Assembly (NCBI GenBank): GCA_964035575.1
Contig: OZ037839.1
Location: forward strand, 496,001 to 560,000
Reading direction: 5' to 3'
DNA: 64,000 nt
From: Rhynchopus sp. YZ270_cl-10
Taxonomy: Eukaryota > Euglenozoa > Diplonemea > Diplonemida > Diplonemidae
A model generated the notes under the pieces. That model was not told the DNA's origin. It searched no databases and was given only the letters and a program-made list of their open reading frames with translations. Of this stretch, positions 52,176-61,852 are shown in pieces (position 1 is the first letter of the stretch; each line of letters opens with the position of its first letter). A program made the translations under genes and the position numbers.

Positions 52176-53898
52176 CTACATCTTGGCAATGGTGTGGGAC
52201 CCGCTTTCATGCAAGCCTGCAGAGGTGATCCTCACGAAGTCGCACTTCTTCTGCATATCAGGGATGCTGTTCGCCCCGCAGTAGCTGATACCGGACCGGA
52301 GACCTCCCACCATCGATCTCAAAATGCCATCAACCGGCCCCCTGTTTTGTTTTGTTGCGTTTTTATGGTTTATGATTTTTTAAAAAAGAAAAGAGCAGAT
52401 AGTTAAAAGGAGAATAACAGAAAAAAAAAACGTTGAAAAAGTTTTTTTTCCAAATATTTTTGTGTGTTAGCGGAGAAGAAAACAGTTTCTCTGTGTCGCT
52501 TTTATCTTTCACATTGACATACTTATAGGGCACGATGCCTTCTACTCCTTCAGGCGTCATTTCGAAGATGTTGTCGAGGCTCACCTTCTCTCTTTCGTTC
52601 TTTGCTATGTTTGCCCCAAAGCCGGCCATGCCTCTGACCACCTTCACCTTCTTTCCGTCCTTCACGAGGAGAGCCCCTGGGGATTCATCCGTGCCTGCCA
52701 GCGCAGAGCCGAGCATGACTGTGCTGGCGCCTGCTGCTAATGCTTTGGAGACTTCGCCAGAGAGCTTGACCCCGCCGTCTGCGATGACGGGGACACCTTC
52801 GTAATTGGCGAAGGGGCAGACGTCGAAGAGGGCAGAGAGCTGTGGCATCCCTGCGCCTGCTACCTTGCGGGTGATGCAGATGGACCCAGGACCAACGCCC
52901 ACCTTCAGTCCATCAGCGCCTGCAGAGATCAAGTCCTTTGCCGCCTGTTCAGTGCAGATGTTGCCCGCAATCACATCAACCTTCGCACAAATAGGGTCAG
53001 CCTTAAGGAGCTGCAGCATTTCAATCTCAAGAGCGCTGTGTCCATGCGCAATGTCGATGACTAAGACGTCGCAGCCGACCTCAACCAAGCGGCGGGCACG
53101 TTCCAAATCTCCTTTTTTCACGCCGACGGCAGCGCCGACCCGGAGACGGCCCTTTGTGTCCATGGTGGCGGCGGTGTTGTCTGTGAGCTTGCGCAGGTCT
53201 GCTGCGGTGATGAGTGAGCGGAGGCGCCCGCCTTCGTCCACAACAGGAAGGTTGCTGATCCGCCCGTCGTGCATGATGGCCATGGCAGCCTCGGTGCTGA
53301 TGTCGTCGTCTTTCGTGACGATGAGCTTGCTACGCGGTGTCATCACGTCGGACACACGCGTGGTGTGCGGGACAATGTTTTTGAATTGTATGTCTGTGCG
53401 TGTCAGGATGCCCACAAGACGGTCGCCGTCGAGCACAACAATGGAGGTAATGCCGTACTTCGAGCCGTAGTCGAACTCCATCACCTTCTGTGCGGTGGCG
53501 ACGGTGTCGTTCGGGGAGACGTGGCGCGGGTTCATAATGCGGAAGGACTGCGCACGCTTCACGGCAGTGACCATGGCGCACTGTTCGTCCACACTGCAGA
53601 AGCGGTGCAAGATGCCGATACCGCCTGCCCTTGCCAGCGCAATCGACATGTCGAGTTCGCACACCGTGTCCATGTTAGCGGCGACAATAGGGATGTTGAG
53701 CCAAATGTTGCGCGACAGCTTCGTCCTTGTGTGCACGTCCTTCCTCGACTTTATGCCCGAATACTTTGGAACAAGAAGCACATCATCGTAAGTCAACCTC
53801 GTCGGTACGTGGCTCTCACGGAAGCGTCTTGCGTGAGACATCTTAAGGGGTGGGCTGGGTGGCGTTCTGTAGGGGAGAGGTGGTGAAGGTTGTGCCAT
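52176..53898 (-). CDS. IMP dehydrogenase/GMP reductase family enzyme with CBS domains, one intron, glycosomal signal
   Basis: Exons 53898-52523 and 52341-52176 join exactly in frame (513 aa). The catalytic barrel starts with '[14 protein letters not shown]', continues with two CBS motifs (about 110-235: [20 protein letters not shown]) and the active-site loop '[17 protein letters not shown]' with its cysteine, then '[20 protein letters not shown]' and '[14 protein letters not shown]'. Splicing adds [20 protein letters not shown] and the usual family end, finishing 'SHTIAKM'. AKM is a type 1 peroxisome/glycosome signal. The flap after 'RGMAGFGAN' lacks the Arg-Tyr pair needed for IMPDH hydrolysis, so a GMP reductase of the CBS-containing kinetoplastid type is more likely. 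It would convert GMP to IMP with NADPH in purine salvage. The start at 53898 is nine bases after an acceptor; 53841 is an alternative. Confidence 0.88.
52342..52522 (-). other. Spliceosomal intron in the IMPDH/GMPR gene
   Basis: 181 bases, GTATGTCAAT donor and 'aaaacaaaacag' acceptor, splitting a Lys codon (AA/G). Without removal the protein ends in low-complexity Phe/Asn/Lys sequence; with removal the conserved family C-terminus is restored without a frame change. Confidence 0.92.
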
Positions 53899-53907
53899 GT
53901 GCTGTTC

Positions 53908-53920
53908 CTGCAATGAAAAG
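53908..53920 (-). promoter_or_regulatory. Probable spliced-leader acceptor of the IMPDH/GMPR gene
   Basis: 'ccttttcattgcag' is followed by GAACAGCAC and the ATG at 53898. The dispersed ~50-bp repeat (53923-53975) sits immediately upstream of it. Confidence 0.5.
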
Positions 53921-54279
53921 GATGCAGGCACCTCCGACTGACCCACTGTACGATGCCAGCCATCCGGATGCAAGCACAACCCGGCAAGAAGGTGTAAAAA
54001 GAGGCGTGCTAACCTAAGCTAGTGTAGCTCCAATCGCAAATGAAATAGGAGGATTAATGCAGGTTTGCAGTATGTAGTTCAAATGTAGACCAAAAGCTGC
54101 TGAACGTGCCACATTCAGGAACAAAATAAATCGATCAAAAAGGCTGAACAATATTTATTTGTTAGTTTTGCAGCCTTCCTACAACAAAAAAAAGAACAAT
54201 AAAAATCCCGTTTGTCTATTGTTTAGTTGGTACGTACCCACGTCATACGCGTTGCTTCGATTACCCTACCCCCAAGAGC

Positions 54280-55896
54280 TCACAGGTGTATCCAAAAATG
54301 AAGTTCAATATTTTCACCGAAATGTTCTTCACACAAATCACCAAGTCCTCCTGTTTGTCCTGCACCAAATCCTCCTGCTTGTGTTGCTCCTGCTTGTCCT
54401 GCACCAAACCCTCCAAATCCTCCTGCTTGTCCTACTCCTGCTTGTTCTCGTCTTCTTGTGCTTGCATCAATCCCTTCTCTCTCGTGTCCTGCTTTCAATG
54501 CAATACATTGTCTTGCATCTCCAGACACGTCTGTTCGTACTGCCTCAAAAGCTTCTATCCGCACATCTTTGAACTGTTCCGTAAACCTTGCGTAAATCTC
54601 ACGCACACGTACATAGAAGGCCTCCTTGTAGGTGCCCATTCTAGGGTCTCCATTCGGGAGAGACAACATCTCGTCAATGTCGATGTTGCCTGGCAAGACG
54701 ACTGTTGTGAGTGTGTTGCAGTTGTGCAGGAAGCCGTACTCGATCTCTGTGTCCTTGCCTATTCCTGATATGTCCAGCGTAGTCAAGGATGTGCAATCTT
54801 GCAAGAAAGATGGATCAATCTGCCTAACATTGCTCAGTCCTGATAAGTCTGCTGTTGTCAACGCGGAGCACTCTTGCATCCAGCCGTCCTTAATGTGTGT
54901 GATGCTGCGCAACACTGATAAATCAACTGTTTTCAATGATGAGCAGTGATACAGAAGGCTGTACCCGATGTCTGTGGTATTGCCAAAAGCTGACAAGTCA
55001 ATCGTTTCCAACGAGGTGCACTCCGCACAAAAATGGGTACCAATTTCCGTCACATTCGTCATCCCTGAAAAGCTGAGGGTGGTCAACGACTTGCAGTTGA
55101 AGAGAAATCCGGAGCCGATCTTCGTGACACTGCAAAAAGCTGACAAATCAATGTTTGACAACGAGATGCAGCTCGTGAGGAAGCTGTCCTCAATGTGCGT
55201 GACTCTGCGCCATCCTGAGATGTCAAGACTTTCCAACGGGCCGCAGTCGATAAGAAAGCTTCCACCAACCGTCGTCACACTCGTCATCTCGGATAAGTCA
55301 AGCTTTGTGACGCCACTTCCTCCTAGGAACCTGTTCCCTATCACCGTCACACCAGTGAACCCTGACACGTCAAGGCTTGTCAGCGATGTGCAGCCATAGA
55401 GACAGCTAGCCCCAATGTGCGTAATGTTGCACAATCCCGACAAGTCAACGGTTTCGAGCGACGCACACTCGGAGAGGAAGTTGTGCTCAATTCGTGTCAC
55501 ACCAGACACAGCAGAGAGATCAAGTCTCGTAAACGATGCTCTGCGCAAGAACCCGGCAGGGATAACAGTCGCAACCTCCGCCTGAAGAAGCAGAGAAGCC
55601 ACCTCAGGATCCCTCACAGTCGCCAACCTCGCTTCGGAAATGTCTGTCTCACCCAAGGCACGAAGTGTCGCAAGGGATTGGTACTTCATCGACTTCGTCA
55701 ACACGACTGTGTCTCCAGCACTCAGTTCTGTGATGTCCTCTCCTTCCTCCTTCCCTCCGAAGCCCATGCGGAAGCTGTCTTCGCACAACCCTGTTGCAGA
55801 CGCCACCTTCTGCCGCATCGTCTCCGTTGTGTCATCCTCACCCACCTCAATCACGTATTTGGTGTCATCATCATATCCCTGCACACACAGTTCCAT
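54280..55896 (-). CDS. UBL-LRR gene C, intact
   Basis: 538 aa from the ATG at 55896 (MELCVQGYDDD). Residues ~1-72: ubiquitin-like domain. Residues ~73-125: linker shared with gene A (KYQSLATLRALGETDISEAR, DPEVASLLLQAEVATVIPAG). Residues ~125-400: about twelve diverged BspA-like LRRs (LETVDLSGLCNITHIGASCL type). Then a conserved non-LRR module 'LPGNIDIDEMLSLPNGDPRM' to 'ALKAGHEREGIDA', a Gly/Ala/Gln-rich segment (GGFGAGQ repeats) and 'DLCEEHFGENIELHFWIHL'. It is the best template for the family: gene A matches it throughout, gene B only in the UBL and linker. No signal peptide or membrane segment, so cytosolic. Function unknown. Confidence 0.88.
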   Translation of the reverse strand: MELCVQGYDDDTKYVIEVGEDDTTETMRQKVASATGLCEDSFRMGFGGKEEGEDITELSAGDTVVLTKSMKYQSLATLRALGETDISEARLATVRDPEVASLLLQAEVATVIPAGFLRRASFTRLDLSAVSGVTRIEHNFLSECASLETVDLSGLCNITHIGASCLYGCTSLTSLDVSGFTGVTVIGNRFLGGSGVTKLDLSEMTSVTTVGGSFLIDCGPLESLDISGWRRVTHIEDSFLTSCISLSNIDLSAFCSVTKIGSGFLFNCKSLTTLSFSGMTNVTEIGTHFCAECTSLETIDLSAFGNTTDIGYSLLYHCSSLKTVDLSVLRSITHIKDGWMQECSALTTADLSGLSNVRQIDPSFLQDCTSLTTLDISGIGKDTEIEYGFLHNCNTLTTVVLPGNIDIDEMLSLPNGDPRMGTYKEAFYVRVREIYARFTEQFKDVRIEAFEAVRTDVSGDARQCIALKAGHEREGIDASTRRREQAGVGQAGGFGGFGAGQAGATQAGGFGAGQTGGLGDLCEEHFGENIELHFWIHL

Positions 55897-56930
55897 TGTT
55901 TCGAGTGAAGTGTTGCTCTGTTTTGGGGTAAGTGTTGAGAAGGAAGAGGAGGGAGGCAAGATACAACAAAACTTTTTTTTTGTTTTTCACTTCTCATGTC
56001 TTGGACTTCTGCAGATACTCTCATATGAGCGGCAGGGTGTGAAGTCCAAGACATACAACGCACCGGGACTACTCCACCGAAACCGCGAAACGACGGGTTT
56101 TAACATTGGTCAGCTAAGTTCGCTTCCTTGCAAACTCAGACACAGGCTCCCTGCGATTGGAAGAGAGAGCAGGCGAGCTCCCTGATGTGAACCGATACCT
56201 CTCGGATGAGGAGAAGACAGATATTTCTACCATCTCTCTGATGTTGTAGCGTGAGGGGCCGACGATAGACAACTGACATGAAAACGGTTTCATCTTTTTT
56301 TCTTTCTTCTTTGTCTAATATTTTGAATTACCTTTCTTTCTTGATAGTGCAGACGAGGCTCCACTGCATATTTTCCCCCCTCGGGTGCTGTCGCAAATGT
56401 GTTAACACGCACAAACCGCTACCCTGAGGACTTCATGTCCATATCCTTCCCCCAGTAATACACACACCACATAGGGCATGCAGCTAGGAAGATACCATTA
56501 TGACAGAAATTATTATCACTCCATTCGCACACAATGCAAACCTTCCTCTTTTACCCTCTCTCTCACTCTTTTGTCAGTCGCGACGTAGATATGTAAATAT
56601 TTCTTTTTTGGGCAGAACGTTTCAATAGCCCTACCCCCCTTCCTCAGCCTCCCAAAACGATCTTCTATTCAGGGGGAGACGGCTTCTATCTGGGGAGCGG
56701 TATTTGGGGTGGCTTGCTGCTCTTTTTAGAATCGCACAATGGGGTTTAGACCGTCGTGAGACAGGTTGGTTTTACCCTACTGATGGAGAGAGAGCCCCTC
56801 GGGCCAGCGTATGTCGACAGCAATATGGGGTAGTACGAGAGAGGAACTCCCATTTTCTAGTCCCCTGGTATCTACGGTTGTCTTGCTGCTCGCTTTAGAA
56901 TTGCACAATGTTCACACCCACACTCTACTT
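55897..56930. other. Intergenic region upstream of gene C
   Basis: Shares only the first ~90 bases with the other UBL-LRR upstream regions. Two direct copies of 'cttgctgctc.ctttagaat.gcacaatg' lie at 56711-56745 and 56880-56912. Otherwise nothing recognised. Confidence 0.5.
55918..55955 (-). promoter_or_regulatory. Probable spliced-leader acceptor of UBL-LRR gene C
   Basis: Same 'cttaccccaaaacag' acceptor and 21-base leader as genes A and B. Confidence 0.55.
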
Positions 56931-57045
56931 AATGGCGGCAGTATTGTGATGGGGGCCCATTAGAATACGAAAAATACGCAAAGAAATACATCATTGATGT
57001 ATTTCGCGCATTCCAATGGGCTCCCATCACAATACTGCCGCCATT
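56931..57045. mobile_element. 115-bp near-perfect palindrome, foldback MITE
   Basis: Arms begin 'aatggcggcagtattgtgat' and end with its complement; the centre is 'acatcattgatgt'. A few mismatches lie mid-arm (AATACGAAAAATACGC against the other side). It sits 20 bases after the stop of the armadillo gene, so it may lie within its 3' UTR. Confidence 0.8.
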
Positions 57046-57066
57046 TAACTCTATTCCCCCACAGGG

Positions 57067-59132
57067 TTACAAGAGATCGCATAAAGTGGTTGACATGATG
57101 AATTCTTCCGCTTCGTCTTCAATGATAAGACTCTGTAGCAGTGTTGTTGTGAGGTGTGCGATCAGTGTGCGCTTCTCTGATGGGAGGTCGGGGAGGGTGG
57201 CGTGGATGCGCACCATCACGCCGATGATGCCTCCTTCCACGAAAAGGCGCTTTATGTCCGGACGGATGCTGAAGAGGAGGAGCGATCGAAGGGTCAGCTC
57301 GTTGTTCGTTGTGTCGTGAAGGGCGCGCGCCACAAGGAGGTCCACCCCTCCCAGGTCTACAACTGTTACACGGTCCTGCTCGCTTTTGCAGCAGCTGATG
57401 ATCAGTTTTGCGACGTCGTTTTGTAAGGTGCTGTCGTTCGATGCGGTGCTCACCTCAAGCAGTGCAGGCAGAACGTCTCTGAGAATGACGTCGCGCCTGC
57501 TAAGTGCGAGCCGATTGGAGCACTCTGCAATTTTCGTGCAGAGTTCGACATTCATTTTGTTTTTGCGGAGAATGCGTGCCATGCACTGCATGGGAACGTC
57601 TTCGAGAAGCATCGGGAGTTCATTTGTCGCTAGCAGCAATGCGACACTCTTCAAAACGACGAGGAGCAGGCGTGGGGAGGCCTCGTAACGCATCATTGTG
57701 TCTACAAGGACGGAGCAGCTGCGGTCTGTCAAAAGGCCCCGCGCTTCTTCGCAGCTGACGCAGACGAGAACCACCTTGGCGGCAGCTTCAAGCACCTCCA
57801 GCGTGGCTTCGCTTCTGCTAAGTAGGTCGAACAGCATGGTTTGCCCAGCGAACATAAGCGAGAGGTGCACGCCAGCTGTCTCGCACACCACCACAACGCA
57901 ATCTAAGAGCTCGACCAGCGCAGGCCCGTTCAGCTCCGTGGCTTTGACAACAGTTCCGGTGCTCGCAACCAGGCTTTGGACTGCATGGTATTTCTTCAGG
58001 TCCGCAGCGGCAGCGGCGCCGCCAACATTGGCGCACAGCTTCTTCACACAGATGTACACCGTCACCATCGAGGCTACGTTCTCACGCACGGCAGAGGTAC
58101 ATCGGAGCAGCAATACCAGACCGTTTCGGTCGAGCAGTTCTTTCGCTGTGTTCAGGGTTGTGGTAGGCAAACCGGCAACATAAGAGTGGGTTTTTTTGGC
58201 AAATAACAAAAACCTACATTGACTCTGCCGTGATTTTCATTGGACCCCAAGAGGGGGTTTTTTGGCAAAAAAAAAAATGGCATACCACTGCTGTAGTAGT
58301 CGCATAACGGTGCGATTGCTTCTGCGGCTGCAGTGATGACAGGAACTCTGGACTGCCCGCCACGCCCAAGGAGGGAAAGAAACATAGGCACGCAGCCACA
58401 GGAGAGCAGCTTCGCAATGGTGTCCTTGCAGGTCAGCATCCCAAGCGTCTTGACAGCGTCGATGAGCAGCGAGCTGTCCTGCTGCATATTCCGCTGCAGC
58501 ATCCCAAACACCGTTTCCACCAACGACGGCACACCACCTAGATGCTTTGCATTGACCGGATCCACACACAAAGCTTGGATCCCTGCCAGCACACCTTGGG
58601 TCAATGCACGGTCATGAAAATCTGATACTGTTGCCAACTCACTCACAAGCGAGACCAAATTGCAGTCTGTCAGGATTTTGCAGTAATGAAGCGCGGTTTG
58701 CAATGCATTGTACTGCCGCAGCTGGAGCTCCGCCGTGGTGAGGCAGGTCAACGTCTTGGAGGAGGAGCGCGAGACGAGCACCTCCTCATGCAATTGTGGC
58801 GAACAGAACTTCCGGAGCACCTCTGCTGCATACGAGACGTACGCAGACTCATGCTTGAAGCGCTGCATAGTGCTGCACACCCATCGGATCGTTTCGTCGT
58901 TGACCACAGAAGGCGCCCCATGAAGATAGTTCAGCCGCAACGTGAACGTCTCCAAGTCACTGCAGTAGTGTCTCAGCGCACTCCTCCCCAGCTCATCCGT
59001 CGGCGTCCGTGTAGGAACCAACAGCAGACCCGACTTCTGATTTGATGTGTAAATCTCATCACCTGCAGCATGCGTCGCAGAAGCACGCAGCCGTGTCAAC
59101 ACGGTGTCCATCTGGTCTGGTGTGTGCCCCAT
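57067..59132 (-). CDS. Armadillo-repeat-like protein, two exons
   Basis: Exons 59132-58286 and 58145-57067 join to 641 aa. The body is a helical solenoid with repeated 'LVxLVSEL', 'IQALCVDPVNAKHLGGVPSL', 'AVKTLGMLTCKDTIAKLLSC', 'CGCVPMFLSLLG', 'VPVITAAAEAIAPLCDYYSS/AKELLDRNGLVLLLRC', 'QDRVTVVDLGGVDLLVARAL' and 'IKRLFVEGGIIGVMVRIHAT' units, typical armadillo helices. Joining the exons gives ...YYSSAKELLDRNGLV, continuous with the repeat pattern, while each open frame alone ends or starts in low-complexity sequence. The start follows 'acaacag' and a pyrimidine tract. Partner unknown; many such flagellate proteins are cytoskeletal or ciliary. Confidence 0.85.
58146..58285 (-). other. Spliceosomal intron in the armadillo gene
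   Basis: 140 bases with donor GTATGCC and acceptor 'ccctgaacacag', phase 1 (G/CG makes Ala). Inside are two direct copies of 'tttgccaaaaaaccc.ctctt'. Splicing gives an uninterrupted solenoid. Confidence 0.8.
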
Positions 59133-59267
59133 AGTGTGGGGGGGAGGGAGGAGGGCTGTTGTGCAATGGGTGGTTATGTGTTAAGGAGGGGAGAAAGGGG
59201 GAGAAAAGTTGGTGTGAGAGGGTTGCGTGATATCCAACATAAGGCTAAGAGGGGGGGGGTACGAGCC

Positions 59268-59351
59268 GCATACCTAGAAGGCGAATTTCGTATTCGCCCT
59301 ATATTCGGATCCGAATATAGGGCGAATATCATATTCGCTTTCTAGGTATGC
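59268..59351. repeat. 84-bp near-perfect palindrome
   Basis: Arms start 'gcatacctagaaggcgaat' and meet at CGGATCCG. Nested inverted units of 'attcgccctatattcg' give extra pairing. It lies between the cyclase stop and the armadillo gene start, possibly a MITE. Confidence 0.85.
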
Positions 59352-59400
59352 CTAGGGGGGTAGGGGGTTATGGTGGTATTGGTTAGTCGATACCAAGCGT

Positions 59401-61521
59401 TTAGATGCCGTTTTCAGACAACGAAATAAAGCAAGAGACAGCATCAGTGGCATGCATGTCCCGTGCCTCAAGGACCCGGTAGCAACCCTGGTGGGCAACA
59501 AGAACGTCTTCAAGGGCAGACGGCGGTGTTGTCCCTTCAGGAGGCTCATACAGAACGACCCCGTCACGCACAGCCTCCTCGCATAGCGCCCAACTCCGAC
59601 GTACAACAGCCCCCATCACAGTCACGAAGCGCTGGCTCCGTGCACCAACATCCCCGTGCTGTACAGGGCCGCTGACAAGCCCAGCCCCGTTCAGTGCAGA
59701 CTTCACAGATGTGCGCTGCACAAATCGTATCGCGTTCTCCATGTGTGCAGGTACAGAGCGCGACACGTTCCACCCAACACAGACACAGTTCCCAAGCAGC
59801 GTCACCAGACTCCCTCCACTCTGCTCCAGTGCCGTGGTCAGTGTCGTGAGTCGTGAGCTCATCTGGTGAAAGGCTATGTTTTGTCCCACGTCACCCACTG
59901 CAAGCTGTGCAACTCCTAATGTACCGGAGATCTGTGCGGAGTGTCCCAACAGCGTGACTGCCAGGTTGTTTGTGAATGAAGCAGACGACGCACGTGTGGA
60001 AATACTCGTTGCCAGAGTCATCTTCTGCTTCGCACTTGCCGAATAAGACTCGCAAAGTGGTGTCTCCCTTCGTCCCCCAAGTGAAACAGGCCACACACAG
60101 CACACCAACATGCTCCCAGACACACCCTTCAAGTGAACTGCTCTTGGCAGACTAGCAACAGCACTGCACGACTCAGAGACAGACGTCCACAGGTCAGAGG
60201 GAACAGCCACAGCACCAGGCGTGCATGTGCTCTCAAGCCGTGATGCAACGTTCACTGTGTGTCCGAAGTAGTCCGTCCGTCCCGTCAGTGTGTTCCGTTC
60301 GACAGTCACAGGGCCAGTGTTCACACCGATGCGCACAGTCAAACCACCCCACAGCGACCCCTGAAGAGAACAGATGGGTGCATCCTCAAGCAGAGATGCA
60401 GGCCAGTCTGCTTCGAAAAGACGTTCCTGCACACGCAACCCAAACGCCACACCATCGCGAGTGGATGCAAAGGCAATCATGAAGGCGTCGCCTATGGTCT
60501 TCACCTCGTACCCATTACACATCCGCATCACATCACGCATCACAGCGTTGTGTATCTGCAGTCCAGCACGCATCCCCTCGGGCGCGTTTTCCCAGATCGA
60601 CGTCGACGCACGGATGTCTGTGAACACAATTGTTGCAGTCTCTTTGTCAAGTCCAGGCGGTGCCACAGTCGGCTGCTGCACACCGTCCTCATCCACCTCA
60701 AACAGCGCAGCAGGGAGGTAGGGACGGTACTTCCGCAGGTTCTCCTCCAAGTTCCGCAGTGCCGCTGTCATCTCCTCAGGCAGGTCACCCTCATGCGCCT
60801 TCAGCAGCTCCGCCACCTGCTCCACGTCGTAGTCGGCCAGGAGTGCTGCAATTTCCTGCACAGCGTTGATGGTCCGCTCCATTGATGCCTGCTCCTTCAG
60901 GAGACCACGTGCAAAGCCTCGGGTTGCGATGAAGTCGATGACGAACACACTCACAGCAGCGACGTTAAAGCGCAGGCGCGTAACTGGGCACGGGAGATCT
61001 GCACACTGATAGGATTCGTCCCTGTAGGCTGCCCTCTCCTCCTGTGGCATGATACCAGGCATGTCGAGGAGGCCAAACCTGAAGAATTCCTCCACACCCA
61101 TGACAAAGAAGTACACCACTGCGACACAGACGACACACATGCTGTATCGTGTGGGCACCTCCATCACAAGGAGGAAGTCCACCACAAGCACAAGCAGCCC
61201 CCAGCCAGTGTTCCCTATAGAACGGGCGGTGATGTCAGCACTAAACACTACCAGCGCGTAGATGTAGGCGACGCATACTATGGTGGGTGTGGTCAGCTTG
61301 CCTTTGCAAAGCACCAGCACAGTGGCGCAGATCGCCGCACACATTGTGACAAGACCTGTGACACAGTACAGGTATCGTCCTCGTATACCGCCCCACACCC
61401 CCAACGTGCCAGTCGTCATCAGCAACGCTATAATATTAAAGACGAAGAACATCGTCCGCCTCTGTGTAGCCTTCTTGTCTAGTGTGCCATCCAGCGACAG
61501 CACAGCATCCAGACAGCGCAT
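59401..61521 (-). CDS. Membrane adenylate cyclase (class III) with a second, degenerate cyclase domain
   Basis: 706 aa. About six transmembrane helices occupy residues 24-200. A helical linker ending 'YRPYLPAALFE' leads to a class III cyclase domain (about 296-455): 'IVFTDIRAST' (first metal Asp), 'GYEVKTIGDAFMIAF' (purine-binding Lys, second metal Asp), 'VRIGVNTGPV' and 'TDYFGHTVNVASRLES' (base-selecting Asp, transition-state Asn/Arg). The Lys/Asp pair predicts ATP rather than GTP. A second region (about 510-690: SRLTTLTTALEQSGGSLVTL, AHMENAIRFV, HGDVGARSQRFVTVMGAVVR) follows the same order but lacks the metal-binding aspartates. This gives a C1/C2 arrangement in one chain with one active half. 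It should make cAMP at a cell or flagellar membrane. The start at 61521 is the first ATG and gives a short cytosolic lead. Confidence 0.9.
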   Translation of the reverse strand: MRCLDAVLSLDGTLDKKATQRRTMFFVFNIIALLMTTGTLGVWGGIRGRYLYCVTGLVTMCAAICATVLVLCKGKLTTPTIVCVAYIYALVVFSADITARSIGNTGWGLLVLVVDFLLVMEVPTRYSMCVVCVAVVYFFVMGVEEFFRFGLLDMPGIMPQEERAAYRDESYQCADLPCPVTRLRFNVAAVSVFVIDFIATRGFARGLLKEQASMERTINAVQEIAALLADYDVEQVAELLKAHEGDLPEEMTAALRNLEENLRKYRPYLPAALFEVDEDGVQQPTVAPPGLDKETATIVFTDIRASTSIWENAPEGMRAGLQIHNAVMRDVMRMCNGYEVKTIGDAFMIAFASTRDGVAFGLRVQERLFEADWPASLLEDAPICSLQGSLWGGLTVRIGVNTGPVTVERNTLTGRTDYFGHTVNVASRLESTCTPGAVAVPSDLWTSVSESCSAVASLPRAVHLKGVSGSMLVCCVWPVSLGGRRETPLCESYSASAKQKMTLATSISTRASSASFTNNLAVTLLGHSAQISGTLGVAQLAVGDVGQNIAFHQMSSRLTTLTTALEQSGGSLVTLLGNCVCVGWNVSRSVPAHMENAIRFVQRTSVKSALNGAGLVSGPVQHGDVGARSQRFVTVMGAVVRRSWALCEEAVRDGVVLYEPPEGTTPPSALEDVLVAHQGCYRVLEARDMHATDAVSCFISLSENGI

Positions 61522-61691
61522 TGTGTTCGTGTGTTCTTGACACCGGTGTATTTTGTTTGAAAATTGATGAAAAAAAAAAAAATTAGGGAGGAAGAACGAA
61601 AACCATGAAGAGAAAGGAAAGGGAAAAATTTTGCTCTGAATGTGATGTTTTGTGTTTTGGGCAGGGGAGATATAAAATCTGTTGGATAAAA

Positions 61692-61850
61692 ATATATCCG
61701 TTTCGCTTGATCAGATCTCGACCGTTTGTTGCATTGCACGCTTCCACTTTTTTTTTGAAAAAATTGATTGTTTCCAGCACACGCAGACTGTGTCAGTGTG
61801 TGATGGTATATGATTATTGCCTGAAGTACAGAAAATGGGAGTGTCGGTGG
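61692..61850 (-). repeat. Chimeric SL-RNA-like / element-tail repeat, copy 2
   Basis: Matches 998-1147 with a few changes. The hairpin stem (CCATCACAC/GTGTGCTGG), Sm-like AATTTTTTC and TTTCTGTACTT are all kept. The junction between the small-RNA-like part and the 57-base tail has a longer A/T run than copy 1. Confidence 0.45.
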
Positions 61851-61852
61851 GG

